A DNA stretch of 64,000 nt from Sphingomonas sp. BGYR3 (GTDB taxonomy: Bacteria > Pseudomonadota > Alphaproteobacteria > Sphingomonadales > Sphingomonadaceae), in NCBI RefSeq assembly GCF_025153455.1, contig NZ_JANZNT010000001.1, positions 124,001-188,000 on the forward strand, in the 5' to 3' direction. Under the pieces are notes generated by a model. That model did not search any database and had not been told where the DNA came from. It saw only the letters and a program-made list of their open reading frames with translations. The position numbers were made by a program, and so were the translations under genes. How positions within the stretch are numbered: the stretch's first letter is position 1; each line of letters begins with the position of its first letter. Positions 1-8,863 of the stretch are shown here, one piece after another.

Positions 1-102
1 GCCCAAGTTAACGCTGTGCTAGGTGAAAACGGCTGGCATCCATTCTGCAGCAGAAACAGGGCATTGTATTGATGCCTTCATGGCAACAGAGGATTCGCGG
101 CC

Positions 103-131
103 TTGTCGCGCGCTGTCAGCACCCCTATAGG
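103..131 (+). promoter_or_regulatory. Candidate sigma70-type promoter upstream of the DksA-like gene
   Basis: A TTGTCG -35-like box (103-108) and a TATAGG -10-like box (126-131) are separated by 17 bases. They lie about 55 bases ahead of the ATG at 185. This is a pattern match only. The rest of 1-184 shows no gene that I can support. Confidence 0.35.
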
Positions 132-184
132 CGCGCCATCGAACGGCGCCGCCGGGCGGGGCAGCGCCAGTGTGGAGAGAGTTT

Positions 185-652
185 ATGGCGACTGTGTTGG
201 GCGACGCGGGCGGGCCGGAGGGTGTACCCCTAGCAGCGAATGACGGCATCGATGACGGCTATCGGCCGTCACCGGACGAACCGTTCATGAACGAGCGGCA
301 ACAGGCCTATTTCCGGCGCAAGCTGCTGGCCTGGAAGGAAGCCATTCATCGGGAAGCGCAAGGCACGCTCTCGACCCTTCAGTCCGAACCGCTCCGCGAA
401 GCTGACCTGACCGACCGCGCTTCCAGCGAAACGGACTGGTCTATCGAATTGCGGACCCGAGATCGCCAGCGCAAATTGATTTCAAAGATCGATGCGGCGC
501 TCCGGCGACTGGACGATGGCGAATATGGCTATTGCGAAGTCACGGGCGAGCCGATCTCGCTCGGCCGACTGGAGGCGCGTCCCATCGCCACGATGACGGT
601 CGAGGCGCAGGAACGGCACGAGCGGAACGAGAAGATTTCGCGGGACGAATGA
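185..652 (+). CDS. dksA: DksA/TraR-family RNA polymerase-binding regulator (single-Cys type)
   Basis: 155-residue protein. DksA enters the RNA polymerase secondary channel and, with ppGpp, adjusts transcription at rRNA and amino-acid promoters. The coiled-coil tip motif DxxDxA is visible as DLTDRA (residues 74-79), the part of DksA that acts near the active site. The C-terminal zinc-finger region (from about residue 112) keeps only one of the four canonical cysteines (C117, in YGYCEVTGEPI), with T and acidic or polar residues replacing the others. That matches the zinc-independent alphaproteobacterial DksA type rather than the four-Cys E. coli type. The ATG at 185 was chosen because GGAGAG lies just before it; an upstream in-frame start at 170 has no such site. 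It is monocistronic, followed 66 bases on by a PilZ gene. Confidence 0.88.
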   Translation: MATVLGDAGGPEGVPLAANDGIDDGYRPSPDEPFMNERQQAYFRRKLLAWKEAIHREAQGTLSTLQSEPLREADLTDRASSETDWSIELRTRDRQRKLISKIDAALRRLDDGEYGYCEVTGEPISLGRLEARPIATMTVEAQERHERNEKISRDE

Positions 653-718
653 TCCGTTAACGCTTTGGATAAGCCTTTGCGGTAGCGTCTGCCCGAACAA
701 TAACAGTTGGTCGGGTTG

Positions 719-1096
719 ATGGAACGGCAATCGTTCGACAATGGCAATGGCAAGGCGGCGATGTCGGCCGGGCAACGCAATGCCACGCGCGACAGCCTGT
801 TGCTGACGGCCAGACTGAAGCCGGAAGGCCGTCCGGAGGAACAGGTGCGCATCCGCAACCTGTCCGCCGGCGGGCTGATGGCGGAATACCCTGCGATGGC
901 GCCCGTCGGTACACCCGTACAGGTCGAAATCCGTGGTATCGGCTGGATCAAGGGCTCTGTCGCATGGGCGACCGACGGCCGGCTTGGCATCGCCTTTGAT
1001 AACAAGGTCGATCCGCTTTCGGCGCGCAAGCCGGTCGGCGGCCAGGCCAGGGCCGGGACCAAGCCCAAACCGAAACCGCTGATCCCGTTCGGCTGA
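719..1096 (+). CDS. PilZ-domain protein
   Basis: 125-residue cytosolic protein made almost entirely of one PilZ domain, the classical cyclic-di-GMP receptor fold. The two binding signatures are both recognisable: an arginine-rich RNATR segment (about residues 21-25) and NLSAGG (about residues 50-55), matching RxxxR and (D/N)xSxxG. A basic, proline-rich tail of about 20 residues (KPKPKP) follows the domain. Single-domain PilZ proteins act as c-di-GMP-responsive adaptors for motility, polysaccharide or cell-cycle targets; which one applies here cannot be told. The ATG at 719 was preferred to an in-frame TTG at 707. No partner gene is adjacent. Confidence 0.82.
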   Translation: MERQSFDNGNGKAAMSAGQRNATRDSLLLTARLKPEGRPEEQVRIRNLSAGGLMAEYPAMAPVGTPVQVEIRGIGWIKGSVAWATDGRLGIAFDNKVDPLSARKPVGGQARAGTKPKPKPLIPFG

Positions 1097-1199
1097 CCTG
1101 CCGCGGTCGGTTGGCCGACTCGCAATATAGCTCGCTGGACACGAATTGGGCGCGAAACGCCATCGCGTCCGCGCCCCTTCGTTACCGGAAGCTGGTGGG

Positions 1200-1355
1200 T
1201 CAGATTCCCTCCAGTTCCTCTTTCACCCGCAATTTCCTGCGCTTAAGATCGGCGAGAAGTCCGGTGTTCGGCCTGGGTCGTTGTGCCTCGTCAGCAATCC
1301 TGCGGTCGAGCAGTGCGTGTTTTTGCTCCAGCGCGGCGTGATGTGCGTTCTGCAT
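1200..1355 (-). CDS. DUF465 (YdcH-family) small protein, 51 aa
   Basis: A 51-residue protein too short for most gene callers. It starts at the ATG whose first base is 1355, preceded by a near-perfect AAGGAGG ribosome-binding site (about 1364-1370), and ends with TGA at 1200-1202. The sequence is helical and charged, with a KRRKLRVKEEL segment near the C terminus. This is the K-L-K/R-D-E-I type pattern of the DUF465/YdcH family, whose function is unknown. It is transcribed away from a second DUF465 gene starting at 1491, so the two paralogues share a 135-base intergenic region. Confidence 0.8.
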   Translation of the reverse strand: MQNAHHAALEQKHALLDRRIADEAQRPRPNTGLLADLKRRKLRVKEELEGI

Positions 1356-1490
1356 AGAACAGACCTCCTTGCTTGTGTTGCCGGGTCATTGAGTAAATCA
1401 CGGGTCCGCAGCTTTGTCGCGTGCTGATTCGGCGCCTTCGATATATGGTTGCGGGGATGCGACCGGCGGTGATCGGGCGGGGGAGATTGC

Positions 1491-1694
1491 GTGTCGATGG
1501 ACGAAACAGAGCTGACCCGGCGACTGGAAGTGCTGCGGATCGAGCACCGCGATCTGGATGCGGCCATCAACGCCCTCAGTGAAGCCGGGTCGTCCGATCA
1601 AATGCAGCTTGCCCGGCTGAAAAAGCGCAAGCTGCGGCTCAAGGACGAAATGGCGATCATCGAGGATTGGCTGGTGCCCGATATCATCGCCTGA
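1491..1694 (+). CDS. DUF465 (YdcH-family) small protein, 67 aa
   Basis: 67-residue, highly charged helical protein of the YdcH/DUF465 family. The diagnostic C-terminal segment ARLKKRKLRLKDEM (about residues 41-54) closely resembles that of the neighbouring 51-residue protein on the opposite strand. The N-terminal half (ELTRRLEVLRIEHRDLD) is predicted to be a coiled helix. The start is either GTG at 1491 (GGGAG site 5 bases upstream) or ATG at 1497; spacing favours the GTG. Function is unknown; members are common as several small paralogues in alphaproteobacteria. Confidence 0.8.
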   Translation: MSMDETELTRRLEVLRIEHRDLDAAINALSEAGSSDQMQLARLKKRKLRLKDEMAIIEDWLVPDIIA

Positions 1695-1779
1695 CGCCCG
1701 GCCGGCATCGCGCCGGATTGAGACATGGGCAGCGATGAAAGCGTTGGAGTGGCGGGGTCGATTATGGCATCGATCACCG

Positions 1780-2241
1780 ATGAGCGATGGTCAAACGACG
1801 ACGGCAATTCACGCCCGGCTGATCGACAGCCTGTATACCGAGGCGATGGTTCTGGCCGACGACGCGCGCAGTTATTTCGACCGGTATGGCACCGATGACC
1901 GGCACGGGCTGGACCCGATCGACCGGGTGTCCTTTTCCTGCGAATCGTTGAAGGTGACGACCCGCCTGATGCACGTCATCGCCTGGCTGCTGACCCAGCG
2001 GGCGGTGCTGACCGGGGAGCTGCCGGAGCGGGACGCGATGGATCAGTCGCGACGGCTGGGCAGTGCGCCGGTCACCGATCCCGCGCTGCTCGATCGCCTG
2101 CCCCCCGTTGCCGCTGGCCTGGTGTCCGCCAGCATCGACCTGCACCGCCGTGTCGCCCGGATCGAGCAGGGGCGCGTCGACAAGCGTTCGCCATCCAGCC
2201 CCGCCCGCGCGATGATGGACCGGCTGGCCGCGTCGTTCTAG
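1780..2241 (+). CDS. DUF1465 protein (RcdA-like)
   Basis: About 153 residues, mostly helical. The segment SFSCESLKVTTRLMHVIAWL is characteristic of DUF1465, the family that contains Caulobacter RcdA, an adaptor in ClpXP-mediated degradation of the cell-cycle regulator CtrA. The family assignment is from sequence resemblance; a role in CtrA turnover is inference. The start is uncertain: ATG 1780 (MSDGQ) fits the usual family N terminus, while an in-frame ATG at 1735 would add 15 unconserved residues; neither has a clear ribosome-binding site. Its stop codon overlaps by four bases the end of the convergent MaoC gene. Confidence 0.75.
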   Translation: MSDGQTTTAIHARLIDSLYTEAMVLADDARSYFDRYGTDDRHGLDPIDRVSFSCESLKVTTRLMHVIAWLLTQRAVLTGELPERDAMDQSRRLGSAPVTDPALLDRLPPVAAGLVSASIDLHRRVARIEQGRVDKRSPSSPARAMMDRLAASF

Positions 2242-2702
2242 GCGCCGGGCGTCCGGCTGCGCAGCAGGGCGCTGCGCAGGCAGTGGCAGACGATCTCATC
2301 GCGCTGATTCCAGAGTTCGTGGCGCCATGTGACGATGCCCTGGCCGGGGCGCGACGCGCTGGGCCGCAATGCCGTCACCTCGCTGACCGCGCGCAGCGTG
2401 TCGCCGATGAACACCGGCTTTGGCATCCGCACCTCATCATAGCCCAGATTGGCGATCAGGGTGCCCAGCGTGGTTTCCCCCACCGTCACGCCGATCATCA
2501 GGGCAAAGGTGAAGGTGCCGTTGACCAGGATCTGGCCGAACTCGCTGGCCCGCGCCGCTTCTGCATCGATGTGCAGCGGCTGCGGGTTATGGGTCATCGT
2601 CGAAAACAACAGATTGTCGGTTTCGGTAACCGTGCGGCGGATCGGATGTTCGATCCGGTCCCCGATGTTCCATTCGTCGAAATAGCGTCCGGCCATCATC
2701 AC
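2238..2702 (-). CDS. MaoC-like hotdog-fold dehydratase
   Basis: 154-residue protein of the MaoC/(R)-specific enoyl-CoA hydratase family. The hydratase signature is seen around residues 34-60: an acidic-aromatic lead, NPQPLHID with the catalytic-type His/Asp pair, then VNGTFTFALMIG. Such enzymes hydrate enoyl-CoA thioesters or related acyl-CoA substrates; this size and the mesaconyl-CoA-like C-terminal VTWRHELWNQ segment are typical of stand-alone alphaproteobacterial members. The exact substrate is unknown. It starts at one of three consecutive ATGs. It lies 49 bases downstream of the RND outer-membrane gene on the same strand, but there is no evident functional link to efflux. Confidence 0.82.
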   Translation of the reverse strand: MMMAGRYFDEWNIGDRIEHPIRRTVTETDNLLFSTMTHNPQPLHIDAEAARASEFGQILVNGTFTFALMIGVTVGETTLGTLIANLGYDEVRMPKPVFIGDTLRAVSEVTALRPSASRPGQGIVTWRHELWNQRDEIVCHCLRSALLRSRTPGA

Positions 2703-2751
2703 TCTCCCGCCGCCGCCCTGCCACAGGGCAGGGCGGGGCGAAAGGGGTCGG

Positions 2752-4212
2752 TCAGGGTTCCCGGCGCTTTGCCTCCGGCGCTTTTTCCCAGCCGCCGCCC
2801 AGCGCCTTGAACAGGGTCACCTGAGCATCGGCCAGCGCCGCATCGGACTGCGCCAGTGCGGCACGCGCCTCGGCCCGTTCCTGCTCGGACGCGATCAGCT
2901 GCAAAAAGCTGTCGGCGCCATAATCGAACCGCAGCTTGGACAGCCGGGCCGCATTGCCCGACGAATCCACCGCGCGGCGCAGCGCACGGTTGCGGTCGAG
3001 TTCGCCGGCATAGCGGGCAAGCGCCTGCTCCACTTCGCGCAGGGCCGTGAGGACCGCCCCGTCAAAGGCGGCAAGCGACCCTTCGGCACCCGCCTCTGCC
3101 TGACGCAGCTGGCTGCGCGCCGCCGACTGGTTCGGAAAGCTCCACGAAATCAGCGGGCCAAGCGAAAACGACACGCTGTCGCCATCGACCAGGTTGTTGA
3201 GCTGCTGCGAGCCGAGGCTGACCGAACCGAGCAGCGAAATGGACGGATACAGCGCCGCCGTGGCAACCCCGACCCGCGCCGTATCGGCCGCCAGCTGGCG
3301 TTCGGCCGCGCGCACGTCCGGCCGCCGGGCCAGCAATGCCGCGCCGTCGCCGACCGGGATCAGCTGGTTCAGGCGCGGTGCCGTGGTGCAGCCATTGGCC
3401 GCTGCGTCGATCTCTGCGGGCGGCTTTCCGGTCAGCGTCGCCAGCGCATAGAGCGCGGCCCGGCGTTCCGCCTCCAGCGAGGGCAGCTGGGATTCGCTCT
3501 GCGCCAGCAGGGCCGTTGCCCGATCCAGGTCGCGCCGCTGGCCGCGCCCTGCGTCGAACAGCCGCTTGGTCAGATCGACGGTCTGCTGCTGCAGCTTCAC
3601 CGTTTCGCGTGCGACGGCAATCTGGCTGGCATTGCTGCAGATCTGGGCATAGGTCCGCGCCGTTTCGGCCGCGACCGAGACGCGGGCTGCATCGACCTGA
3701 GCCTGTGCCGCACCCACATCGCCGCGCGCCGCCTCGACCGCACGGGTGACGCCGCCGAACAGGTCGATCTCGTAGCTCGCGTCCAATCCGGCACGATAGA
3801 AATCGGTTTCGAACGACGGAATGGTCTGTCCGCCGAACTGCGCGCCGATCTGGTTCCCGCCGGTCCGCTGACGGGTATATTGCGTCGACAGGTCCGTGGT
3901 CGGAAACCGCCGGCCGGTCGCCTGGATCAGCACGGCCCGGGCACGCGACAGGTTGGCAACCGCCTGGCGAATGTCAGTGTTGTGCGCCAGCGCATCCGTC
4001 ACCAGCCGGTCGACATTGGGGTCGTCATACAGCCGCCACCACTGGTCGGGTAGCGGCGTCGGTGCGACGCCCGTGTTCGATGCCGTCTCGGCAAACTGGC
4101 CGGTGCCGGTTCCCGCCGTGCTGCCGGGCGTGGTCGGCGGCGCGTAATCCGGGCCGACGGCGCACGCTGCCAGCATGGACAGCGGGATCAGGGTGATGAG
4201 CGCGCGGTTCAT
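2752..4212 (-). CDS. RND efflux outer-membrane lipoprotein (NodT/OprM family)
   Basis: 486-residue TolC-type outer-membrane channel. It begins with a lipoprotein signal peptide whose lipobox is LAAC (Cys17), followed by VGPDYAPP, the hallmark N terminus of NodT/OprM proteins. Two outer-membrane-efflux repeats follow, with long coiled-coil helices and typical segments such as DLFGGVTRAVEAARG and RRPDVRAAERQLAA. It forms the trimeric exit duct for the pump encoded directly upstream. Its ATG overlaps the stop of the pump gene by four bases, so the two are translationally coupled. Confidence 0.95.
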   Translation of the reverse strand: MNRALITLIPLSMLAACAVGPDYAPPTTPGSTAGTGTGQFAETASNTGVAPTPLPDQWWRLYDDPNVDRLVTDALAHNTDIRQAVANLSRARAVLIQATGRRFPTTDLSTQYTRQRTGGNQIGAQFGGQTIPSFETDFYRAGLDASYEIDLFGGVTRAVEAARGDVGAAQAQVDAARVSVAAETARTYAQICSNASQIAVARETVKLQQQTVDLTKRLFDAGRGQRRDLDRATALLAQSESQLPSLEAERRAALYALATLTGKPPAEIDAAANGCTTAPRLNQLIPVGDGAALLARRPDVRAAERQLAADTARVGVATAALYPSISLLGSVSLGSQQLNNLVDGDSVSFSLGPLISWSFPNQSAARSQLRQAEAGAEGSLAAFDGAVLTALREVEQALARYAGELDRNRALRRAVDSSGNAARLSKLRFDYGADSFLQLIASEQERAEARAALAQSDAALADAQVTLFKALGGGWEKAPEAKRREP

Positions 4213-7200
4213 GCCGGCACCTCCTGTTCCTGTGCGGGCGGGGGTGGGGTGCCCTTTCGCCGCTTGAACCTGCGGCCGACGGTATCGCCCAGCTTGCGGC
4301 TCATGACATAGAATGCGGGCGTAAAGATCAGGCCGAACACGGTCACCCCGATCATGCCAAAGAACACCGCGACGCCCAGTGCGGCGCGAAGCTCCGCACC
4401 CGGACCCGATCCGATCACCAGCGGCAACGTGCCCAGGATGAACGCGATCGACGTCATCAGGATGGGGCGCAGACGCTGCGCCGCTGCGTGTTCGGCCGCT
4501 TCCAGCGTGCCCATGCCCGAATCCTCGTTATGCTTGGCGAACTCGACGATCAGAATGGCGTTCTTTGCCGCCAGACCGATCAGCACGACCAGGCCGATCT
4601 GGGTCAGGATGTTGTTGTCCATGCCCATGATGTTGACCCCGATGATCGCGGCCAGCAGACACATCGGCACGATCAGGATGACCGCGAACGGCAGCACAAC
4701 GCTCTCGTAATTGGCCGCCAGCAACAGGAACACGAACAGCACGGCCAGCGCAAAGGCGATAATGCCCGTATTGCCCGCCTGTTTCTGCTGATAGGCCAGC
4801 TCGGTCCACTCATAGCTGAACCCGTCCGGCAGCACCTTCTGGGCCAGCGCCTCCATCGTCGCCAGGCTCTGTCCCGTGGAGAAACCGGGAACCGTGTCGC
4901 CCTGCAATTCCGCCGTGGGATACAGGTTGTAACGGACCACGCGATAGGGGCCTGCGTCATTGCGGACGGTCAGCACCGCATCCAGCGGCACCATCTGCCC
5001 CGATGCGGACCGGGTCTTCAACCGGCCGATATCCGCCATCTCGTCGCGATAGGGGGCGTCGGCTTGTGCCGTCACACGGAACGTGCGGCCCAGGAAGTTG
5101 AAGTCGTTGACATAGGTGGAGCCGAGATAGGTGCCGAGTGTCGAAAACACGTTCTGCACCGGCACGCCCAGCTGTTCCGCCCGCTCGCGATCGACATCGG
5201 CGTACAGGCGCGGCGTGCGGGTGTTGAACAGGCTGAATGCCCCTGCAATCCCGTCGGCCTGGGCGGCCGCACCCATCATGGCAAAGGTGGCCTGTTCCAG
5301 CGCGGCATAGCCCCGGTTTTCGCGATCCTCGATCATCATCTTCCAGCCGCCGCCGGTGCCGATGCCCTGGACGGGCGGCGGCGGGATGACCAGCAACAGC
5401 CCTTCGTTCAACTCGCCAAAGGCGGCGCGCAGCTCGTTGGCCACGACATCGGCGTGGGGGCGAACGCTGTGATCCTTGAATGCCACGAACATCGCGGCCG
5501 TATTGGGCGCGGTCGAGAAGCTGGCACCGTCCAGGCCGACAAAGGCCGGGGTGTCACGCACGGCCGGATTGGCCAGCGCGATCTCCTGAGCCCGTTTCAT
5601 CAGCGCAGTTGTCCGCTCCAGCGATGAACCCGGTGGCAACTGCGCAGCGACGATCACATAGCCCTGATCCTGCGGCGGGATGAAGCCCGCCGGCGTTGCC
5701 GCAAACCGCCACCCCGTCACCGCGATCAGCAGTACATAGGCAATGCCGACGATCGCCAGCGTCCGCACCGCGCGCGCGGTCAGGCGGCCATAGCGTTCCG
5801 ACAGCCAGTCAAAGCCGCGATTGAAGCCGCGCGCAAAGCGCGTGCCCCATCCGCGCCAGCCGGGCTTCGGCTCTGCATCATGCTTCGGCTTCAGGATGAT
5901 CGCGGCAAGCGCGGGCGACAGCGTCAGCGAGACAAAGGCCGAAATGGCGGTTGCCGAGGCGATGGTCAGCGCGAACTGCTGATAGAAGGTGCCCGAAATG
6001 CCCGGAATGAAGCTGGTCGGGATAAACACCCCGCATAGCACTAGCGCAATCGCGATAAGCGCGCCCGACACCTCGTCCATGGTTTCATGGGCGGCCTGAA
6101 GCGGGGATAGCCCCTTTTCCTCCATCAGGCGTTCGACATTCTCCACCACCACGATCGCGTCATCGACCACGATACCGATGGCCAGCACCATGCCGAACAG
6201 CGACAGGTTGTTGATCGAATAGCCAAAGGCAAGCAGCACCGCGAGACTGCCGACCAGCGACACCGGGATCGCGATGATCGGAATGATCGCCGCCCGCCAG
6301 CTTTGCAGGAACAACAGCACGACCAGCGACACCAGCACGATGGCTTCGATCAGCGTGTGCTGCACCGCCTCGATCGATGCCGAGATATATTCGGTCGGGT
6401 TATAGGGGATGGAATAGGTCATCCCCGGCGGAAAGCTCTTCTTGGCGGCATCCAGTTCCTTGATGACCGCCTCTGCCGTGGTCAGCGCGTTCGATCCCGG
6501 CAGCTGGCTGACGGCGATCGCAACCGTCGGCCGGTTGTTGAGGAACGCGTTGATATTGTAGTTTTCGGCACCCAGCTCGATCCGGGCAACATCGCGCAGG
6601 CGGGTCAGCGCCCCGGTATCGTCACGCTTGACGATGATGCCGCCAAACTCCTCCGGCGTGGTCAGGCGACCCTTGGCCTGAATGCCCAGCTGAAACGCGG
6701 TGGCGGAATCCTTGGTGAAGGGCGGCTGACCGACACCGCCGGCCGCGACCTGCGCATTCTGTGCACGAACCGCTGCGATGATCTCGTCCACCGTCAGGTT
6801 GCGGGCGGCGGCCTGATCGGGGTCGATCCAGACGCGCATGTTGTAATCGCGGCCACCGAATACCTGGGCATTGCCGACGCCGGGTACACGGGCCACGCGA
6901 TCGACAACCTGGGTACCCACATAATTGGATACATATTGTTCGGAAAGCGACCCGTCTGGCGAATAGAACATCGCCACCATCAGGAAGTCGGGCGAGTTTT
7001 TCAGCACCGTGACGCCGATCTGGCGCGTCTGTTCCGGCAGGCGGGGTTCAGCCGAGGCCACGCGGTTCTGCACCAGCACCTGGGCCTGATCGGCGTCGGT
7101 CCCCTGCGCAAAGGTGACGGTGATCTGTACCTGTCCGTCGCCCGTGGACGAGGACTGGAGGTAGATCATGTTTTCGACGCCGTTGATCGCTTCTTCCAGC

Positions 7201-7397
7201 GGAGCGGCAACGGTTTCGGCCAGGGTTTCGGCGCTGGCGCCGGGATAGCTGGCCGACACCACGACCGTCGGCGGCGCGATGTCGGGATATTGCGTCACGG
7301 GCAGCACCGGCAGCGACACAAGGCCGAATACCAGCACAAGGATTGACAGGACCGCCGCAAAGATGGGCCGGTCAATGAAAAAATGGGGGAACTTCAT
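4209..7397 (-). CDS. RND multidrug efflux permease (HAE1 family)
   Basis: 1062-residue inner-membrane proton-driven pump of the AcrB/MexF type. It has the N-terminal FIDRPIFAAVLSILVLVFG first membrane helix, two large periplasmic loops, and twelve predicted transmembrane segments. The proton-relay aspartate pair is visible in TM4 (GIVVDDAIVVVENVER). Length is typical (about 1040-1060). As the middle gene of the adaptor-pump-channel operon it exports hydrophobic drugs, dyes, bile salts or solvents; the actual substrate cannot be read from sequence. The adaptor gene ends 4 bases before its start. Confidence 0.96.
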   Translation of the reverse strand: MKFPHFFIDRPIFAAVLSILVLVFGLVSLPVLPVTQYPDIAPPTVVVSASYPGASAETLAETVAAPLEEAINGVENMIYLQSSSTGDGQVQITVTFAQGTDADQAQVLVQNRVASAEPRLPEQTRQIGVTVLKNSPDFLMVAMFYSPDGSLSEQYVSNYVGTQVVDRVARVPGVGNAQVFGGRDYNMRVWIDPDQAAARNLTVDEIIAAVRAQNAQVAAGGVGQPPFTKDSATAFQLGIQAKGRLTTPEEFGGIIVKRDDTGALTRLRDVARIELGAENYNINAFLNNRPTVAIAVSQLPGSNALTTAEAVIKELDAAKKSFPPGMTYSIPYNPTEYISASIEAVQHTLIEAIVLVSLVVLLFLQSWRAAIIPIIAIPVSLVGSLAVLLAFGYSINNLSLFGMVLAIGIVVDDAIVVVENVERLMEEKGLSPLQAAHETMDEVSGALIAIALVLCGVFIPTSFIPGISGTFYQQFALTIASATAISAFVSLTLSPALAAIILKPKHDAEPKPGWRGWGTRFARGFNRGFDWLSERYGRLTARAVRTLAIVGIAYVLLIAVTGWRFAATPAGFIPPQDQGYVIVAAQLPPGSSLERTTALMKRAQEIALANPAVRDTPAFVGLDGASFSTAPNTAAMFVAFKDHSVRPHADVVANELRAAFGELNEGLLLVIPPPPVQGIGTGGGWKMMIEDRENRGYAALEQATFAMMGAAAQADGIAGAFSLFNTRTPRLYADVDRERAEQLGVPVQNVFSTLGTYLGSTYVNDFNFLGRTFRVTAQADAPYRDEMADIGRLKTRSASGQMVPLDAVLTVRNDAGPYRVVRYNLYPTAELQGDTVPGFSTGQSLATMEALAQKVLPDGFSYEWTELAYQQKQAGNTGIIAFALAVLFVFLLLAANYESVVLPFAVILIVPMCLLAAIIGVNIMGMDNNILTQIGLVVLIGLAAKNAILIVEFAKHNEDSGMGTLEAAEHAAAQRLRPILMTSIAFILGTLPLVIGSGPGAELRAALGVAVFFGMIGVTVFGLIFTPAFYVMSRKLGDTVGRRFKRRKGTPPPPAQEQEVPA

Positions 7398-7401
7398 GGG
7401 A

Positions 7402-8604
7402 TCACTCCGCCGCGCTGGCTTCGGATGCTGGCGGTGTGGTTACGGGCTGTGATGCAGGCGCGGTGTTCGCGGCGCGCGGCTTCAGTGGAACCTGTTTCGG
7501 CGTGACGACCATGCCCGGCTGCAGTGCGGTGATGCCGGTCGTGATCACCTTGTCCTGCAGCGTCAGGCCTTCCTTGACCACGCGCAGCCCCTCGACCGGC
7601 GGGCCCGTTTCGATAGGGCGCGGTTCGATCTTGTTGCCCTTGCCCAATACGTAAACCAGCTTGCGTGTCTGATCGGTAATCACCGCTTCTTCCGGAACCA
7701 GCATCGCCTTGTACGTGCCGGAACCGAGCAGCCGGGCGCGGCCGAACATGCCGGGGGTCAGGAAACCGCCCGGATTGCTGATAACCGCATGGGCGCGGAT
7801 CGTACCTGAACCGGGATCAATGGCGTTGTCGACAAAGTCCATCTTGCCGCGCCAGTTCCAGCCGCTCTCATCCGCCAGCTGAATCTCGACTGGGTTCGGC
7901 GTGCTGCGCGACGAACCGCGCTCCCCCGACCGGTCCTGCCGCAGATATTTCAGGTAAAAGCTCTCCGCCCCGTCAAAGGTGAACCAGATGGGATCGACGG
8001 AAACGACGCGGGTCAGCACGGTCTGACCCTCTGCGACGAAGTTGCCCCGGCTGACGCGGCGGTTGGACACGCGCCCGCTGACCGGTGCCCGTACGGTTGT
8101 GAAGCCGAGGTTGAGCTGCGCGGTGCTGACATTGGCCCGTGCCGATGCCAGATCCGCCTCGGCCGTGCGCACCGCCGCCAGCTTGGTTTCGAACTCCTCT
8201 CGGCTGATCGCCTGCGCCGCGACCAGCTTGTCAGCTCGGGCCAGTTCCGAACGGGCATTGGCCAGTGCTGCCTGGGCGCGCTGAGCCTGTGCCTGCGCCT
8301 GGGCCAGCGCGGCGCGATAGGGGCGGGGGTCAATCACGAACAAGGGCTGGCCGGAACGAACATTCTGGCCATCGGTGAACAGGATCTGCTCGATCGTGCC
8401 GGACACCCGGGCACGCAGCTCCACGTCCTGGATCGCCTCGAACCGGCCCGTATACTCATCCCAGTCGACGACATCACGCGCAAGCGGCGTTGAAACGGTG
8501 ACCGTCGGGGGCGGGGGGGCTTGCGGCGCGGGCTGGGAAGAACATCCGGAAATAGCCAGCGCACCGAAAATCGCCGCTGCCCGGCTGATGCCAAACCCGT
8601 TCAT
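7402..8604 (-). CDS. RND periplasmic adaptor (membrane fusion protein)
   Basis: 400-residue periplasmic adaptor of the AcrA/MexE type. The signal peptide carries a lipobox (AISG followed by Cys21), so the protein is probably lipid-anchored in the inner membrane. The order is: lipoyl half-motif, an alpha-helical hairpin rich in Ala/Gln (about residues 95-160), the second lipoyl half (FTTVRAPVSGRVSNR), a beta-barrel, and a Pro/Ala-rich tail. It bridges the pump and the outer-membrane channel. It is the first gene of the operon; no dedicated regulator gene is adjacent, but the upstream region has palindromes. Confidence 0.94.
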   Translation of the reverse strand: MNGFGISRAAAIFGALAISGCSSQPAPQAPPPPTVTVSTPLARDVVDWDEYTGRFEAIQDVELRARVSGTIEQILFTDGQNVRSGQPLFVIDPRPYRAALAQAQAQAQRAQAALANARSELARADKLVAAQAISREEFETKLAAVRTAEADLASARANVSTAQLNLGFTTVRAPVSGRVSNRRVSRGNFVAEGQTVLTRVVSVDPIWFTFDGAESFYLKYLRQDRSGERGSSRSTPNPVEIQLADESGWNWRGKMDFVDNAIDPGSGTIRAHAVISNPGGFLTPGMFGRARLLGSGTYKAMLVPEEAVITDQTRKLVYVLGKGNKIEPRPIETGPPVEGLRVVKEGLTLQDKVITTGITALQPGMVVTPKQVPLKPRAANTAPASQPVTTPPASEASAAE

Positions 8605-8664
8605 ATCCCTTTTATCCCTGTCTCTTGCCGCCCCCTATCCCGGGCGACTCATTTCTACGCGATA

Positions 8665-8734
8665 GCACTTAGGTGCGACTGCGAAGAAGCAGCTTCAAGG
8701 GGCGGTGGCAATAATTATTGAACAATGCCGTTCA
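8665..8734. promoter_or_regulatory. Palindrome cluster upstream of the efflux operon
   Basis: Three dyad elements lie in the 259-base gap between the efflux adaptor and the GH130-like gene: GCAC-4-GTGC (8665-8676), the perfect palindrome AATAATTATT (8710-8719) and TGAAC-6-GTTCA (8719-8734). The last is followed by six T residues. The A+T-rich block stands out in this high-GC sequence. They may be operators or part of a divergent promoter; no match to a known operator is claimed. The remainder of 8605-8863 holds nothing else I recognise. Confidence 0.35.
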
Positions 8735-8863
8735 TTTTTTATGCGCGCCGCAATTCGGCGGGGTTTTCCCGATGATCCGTGGCAACGCTTGGAACCGATG
8801 CCAATCAAGGGGATAGAGTGGTTTAAGGGCGTCCGCCGTTGCCCGCATCGCCATGGAGGATGA

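Noticed and set aside
8719..8740. TGAAC-6-GTTCA followed by six T residues as an intrinsic terminator
   Set aside because: The stem is only 5 A+T-containing pairs and there is no plus-strand gene upstream to end here; operator or promoter element preferred.
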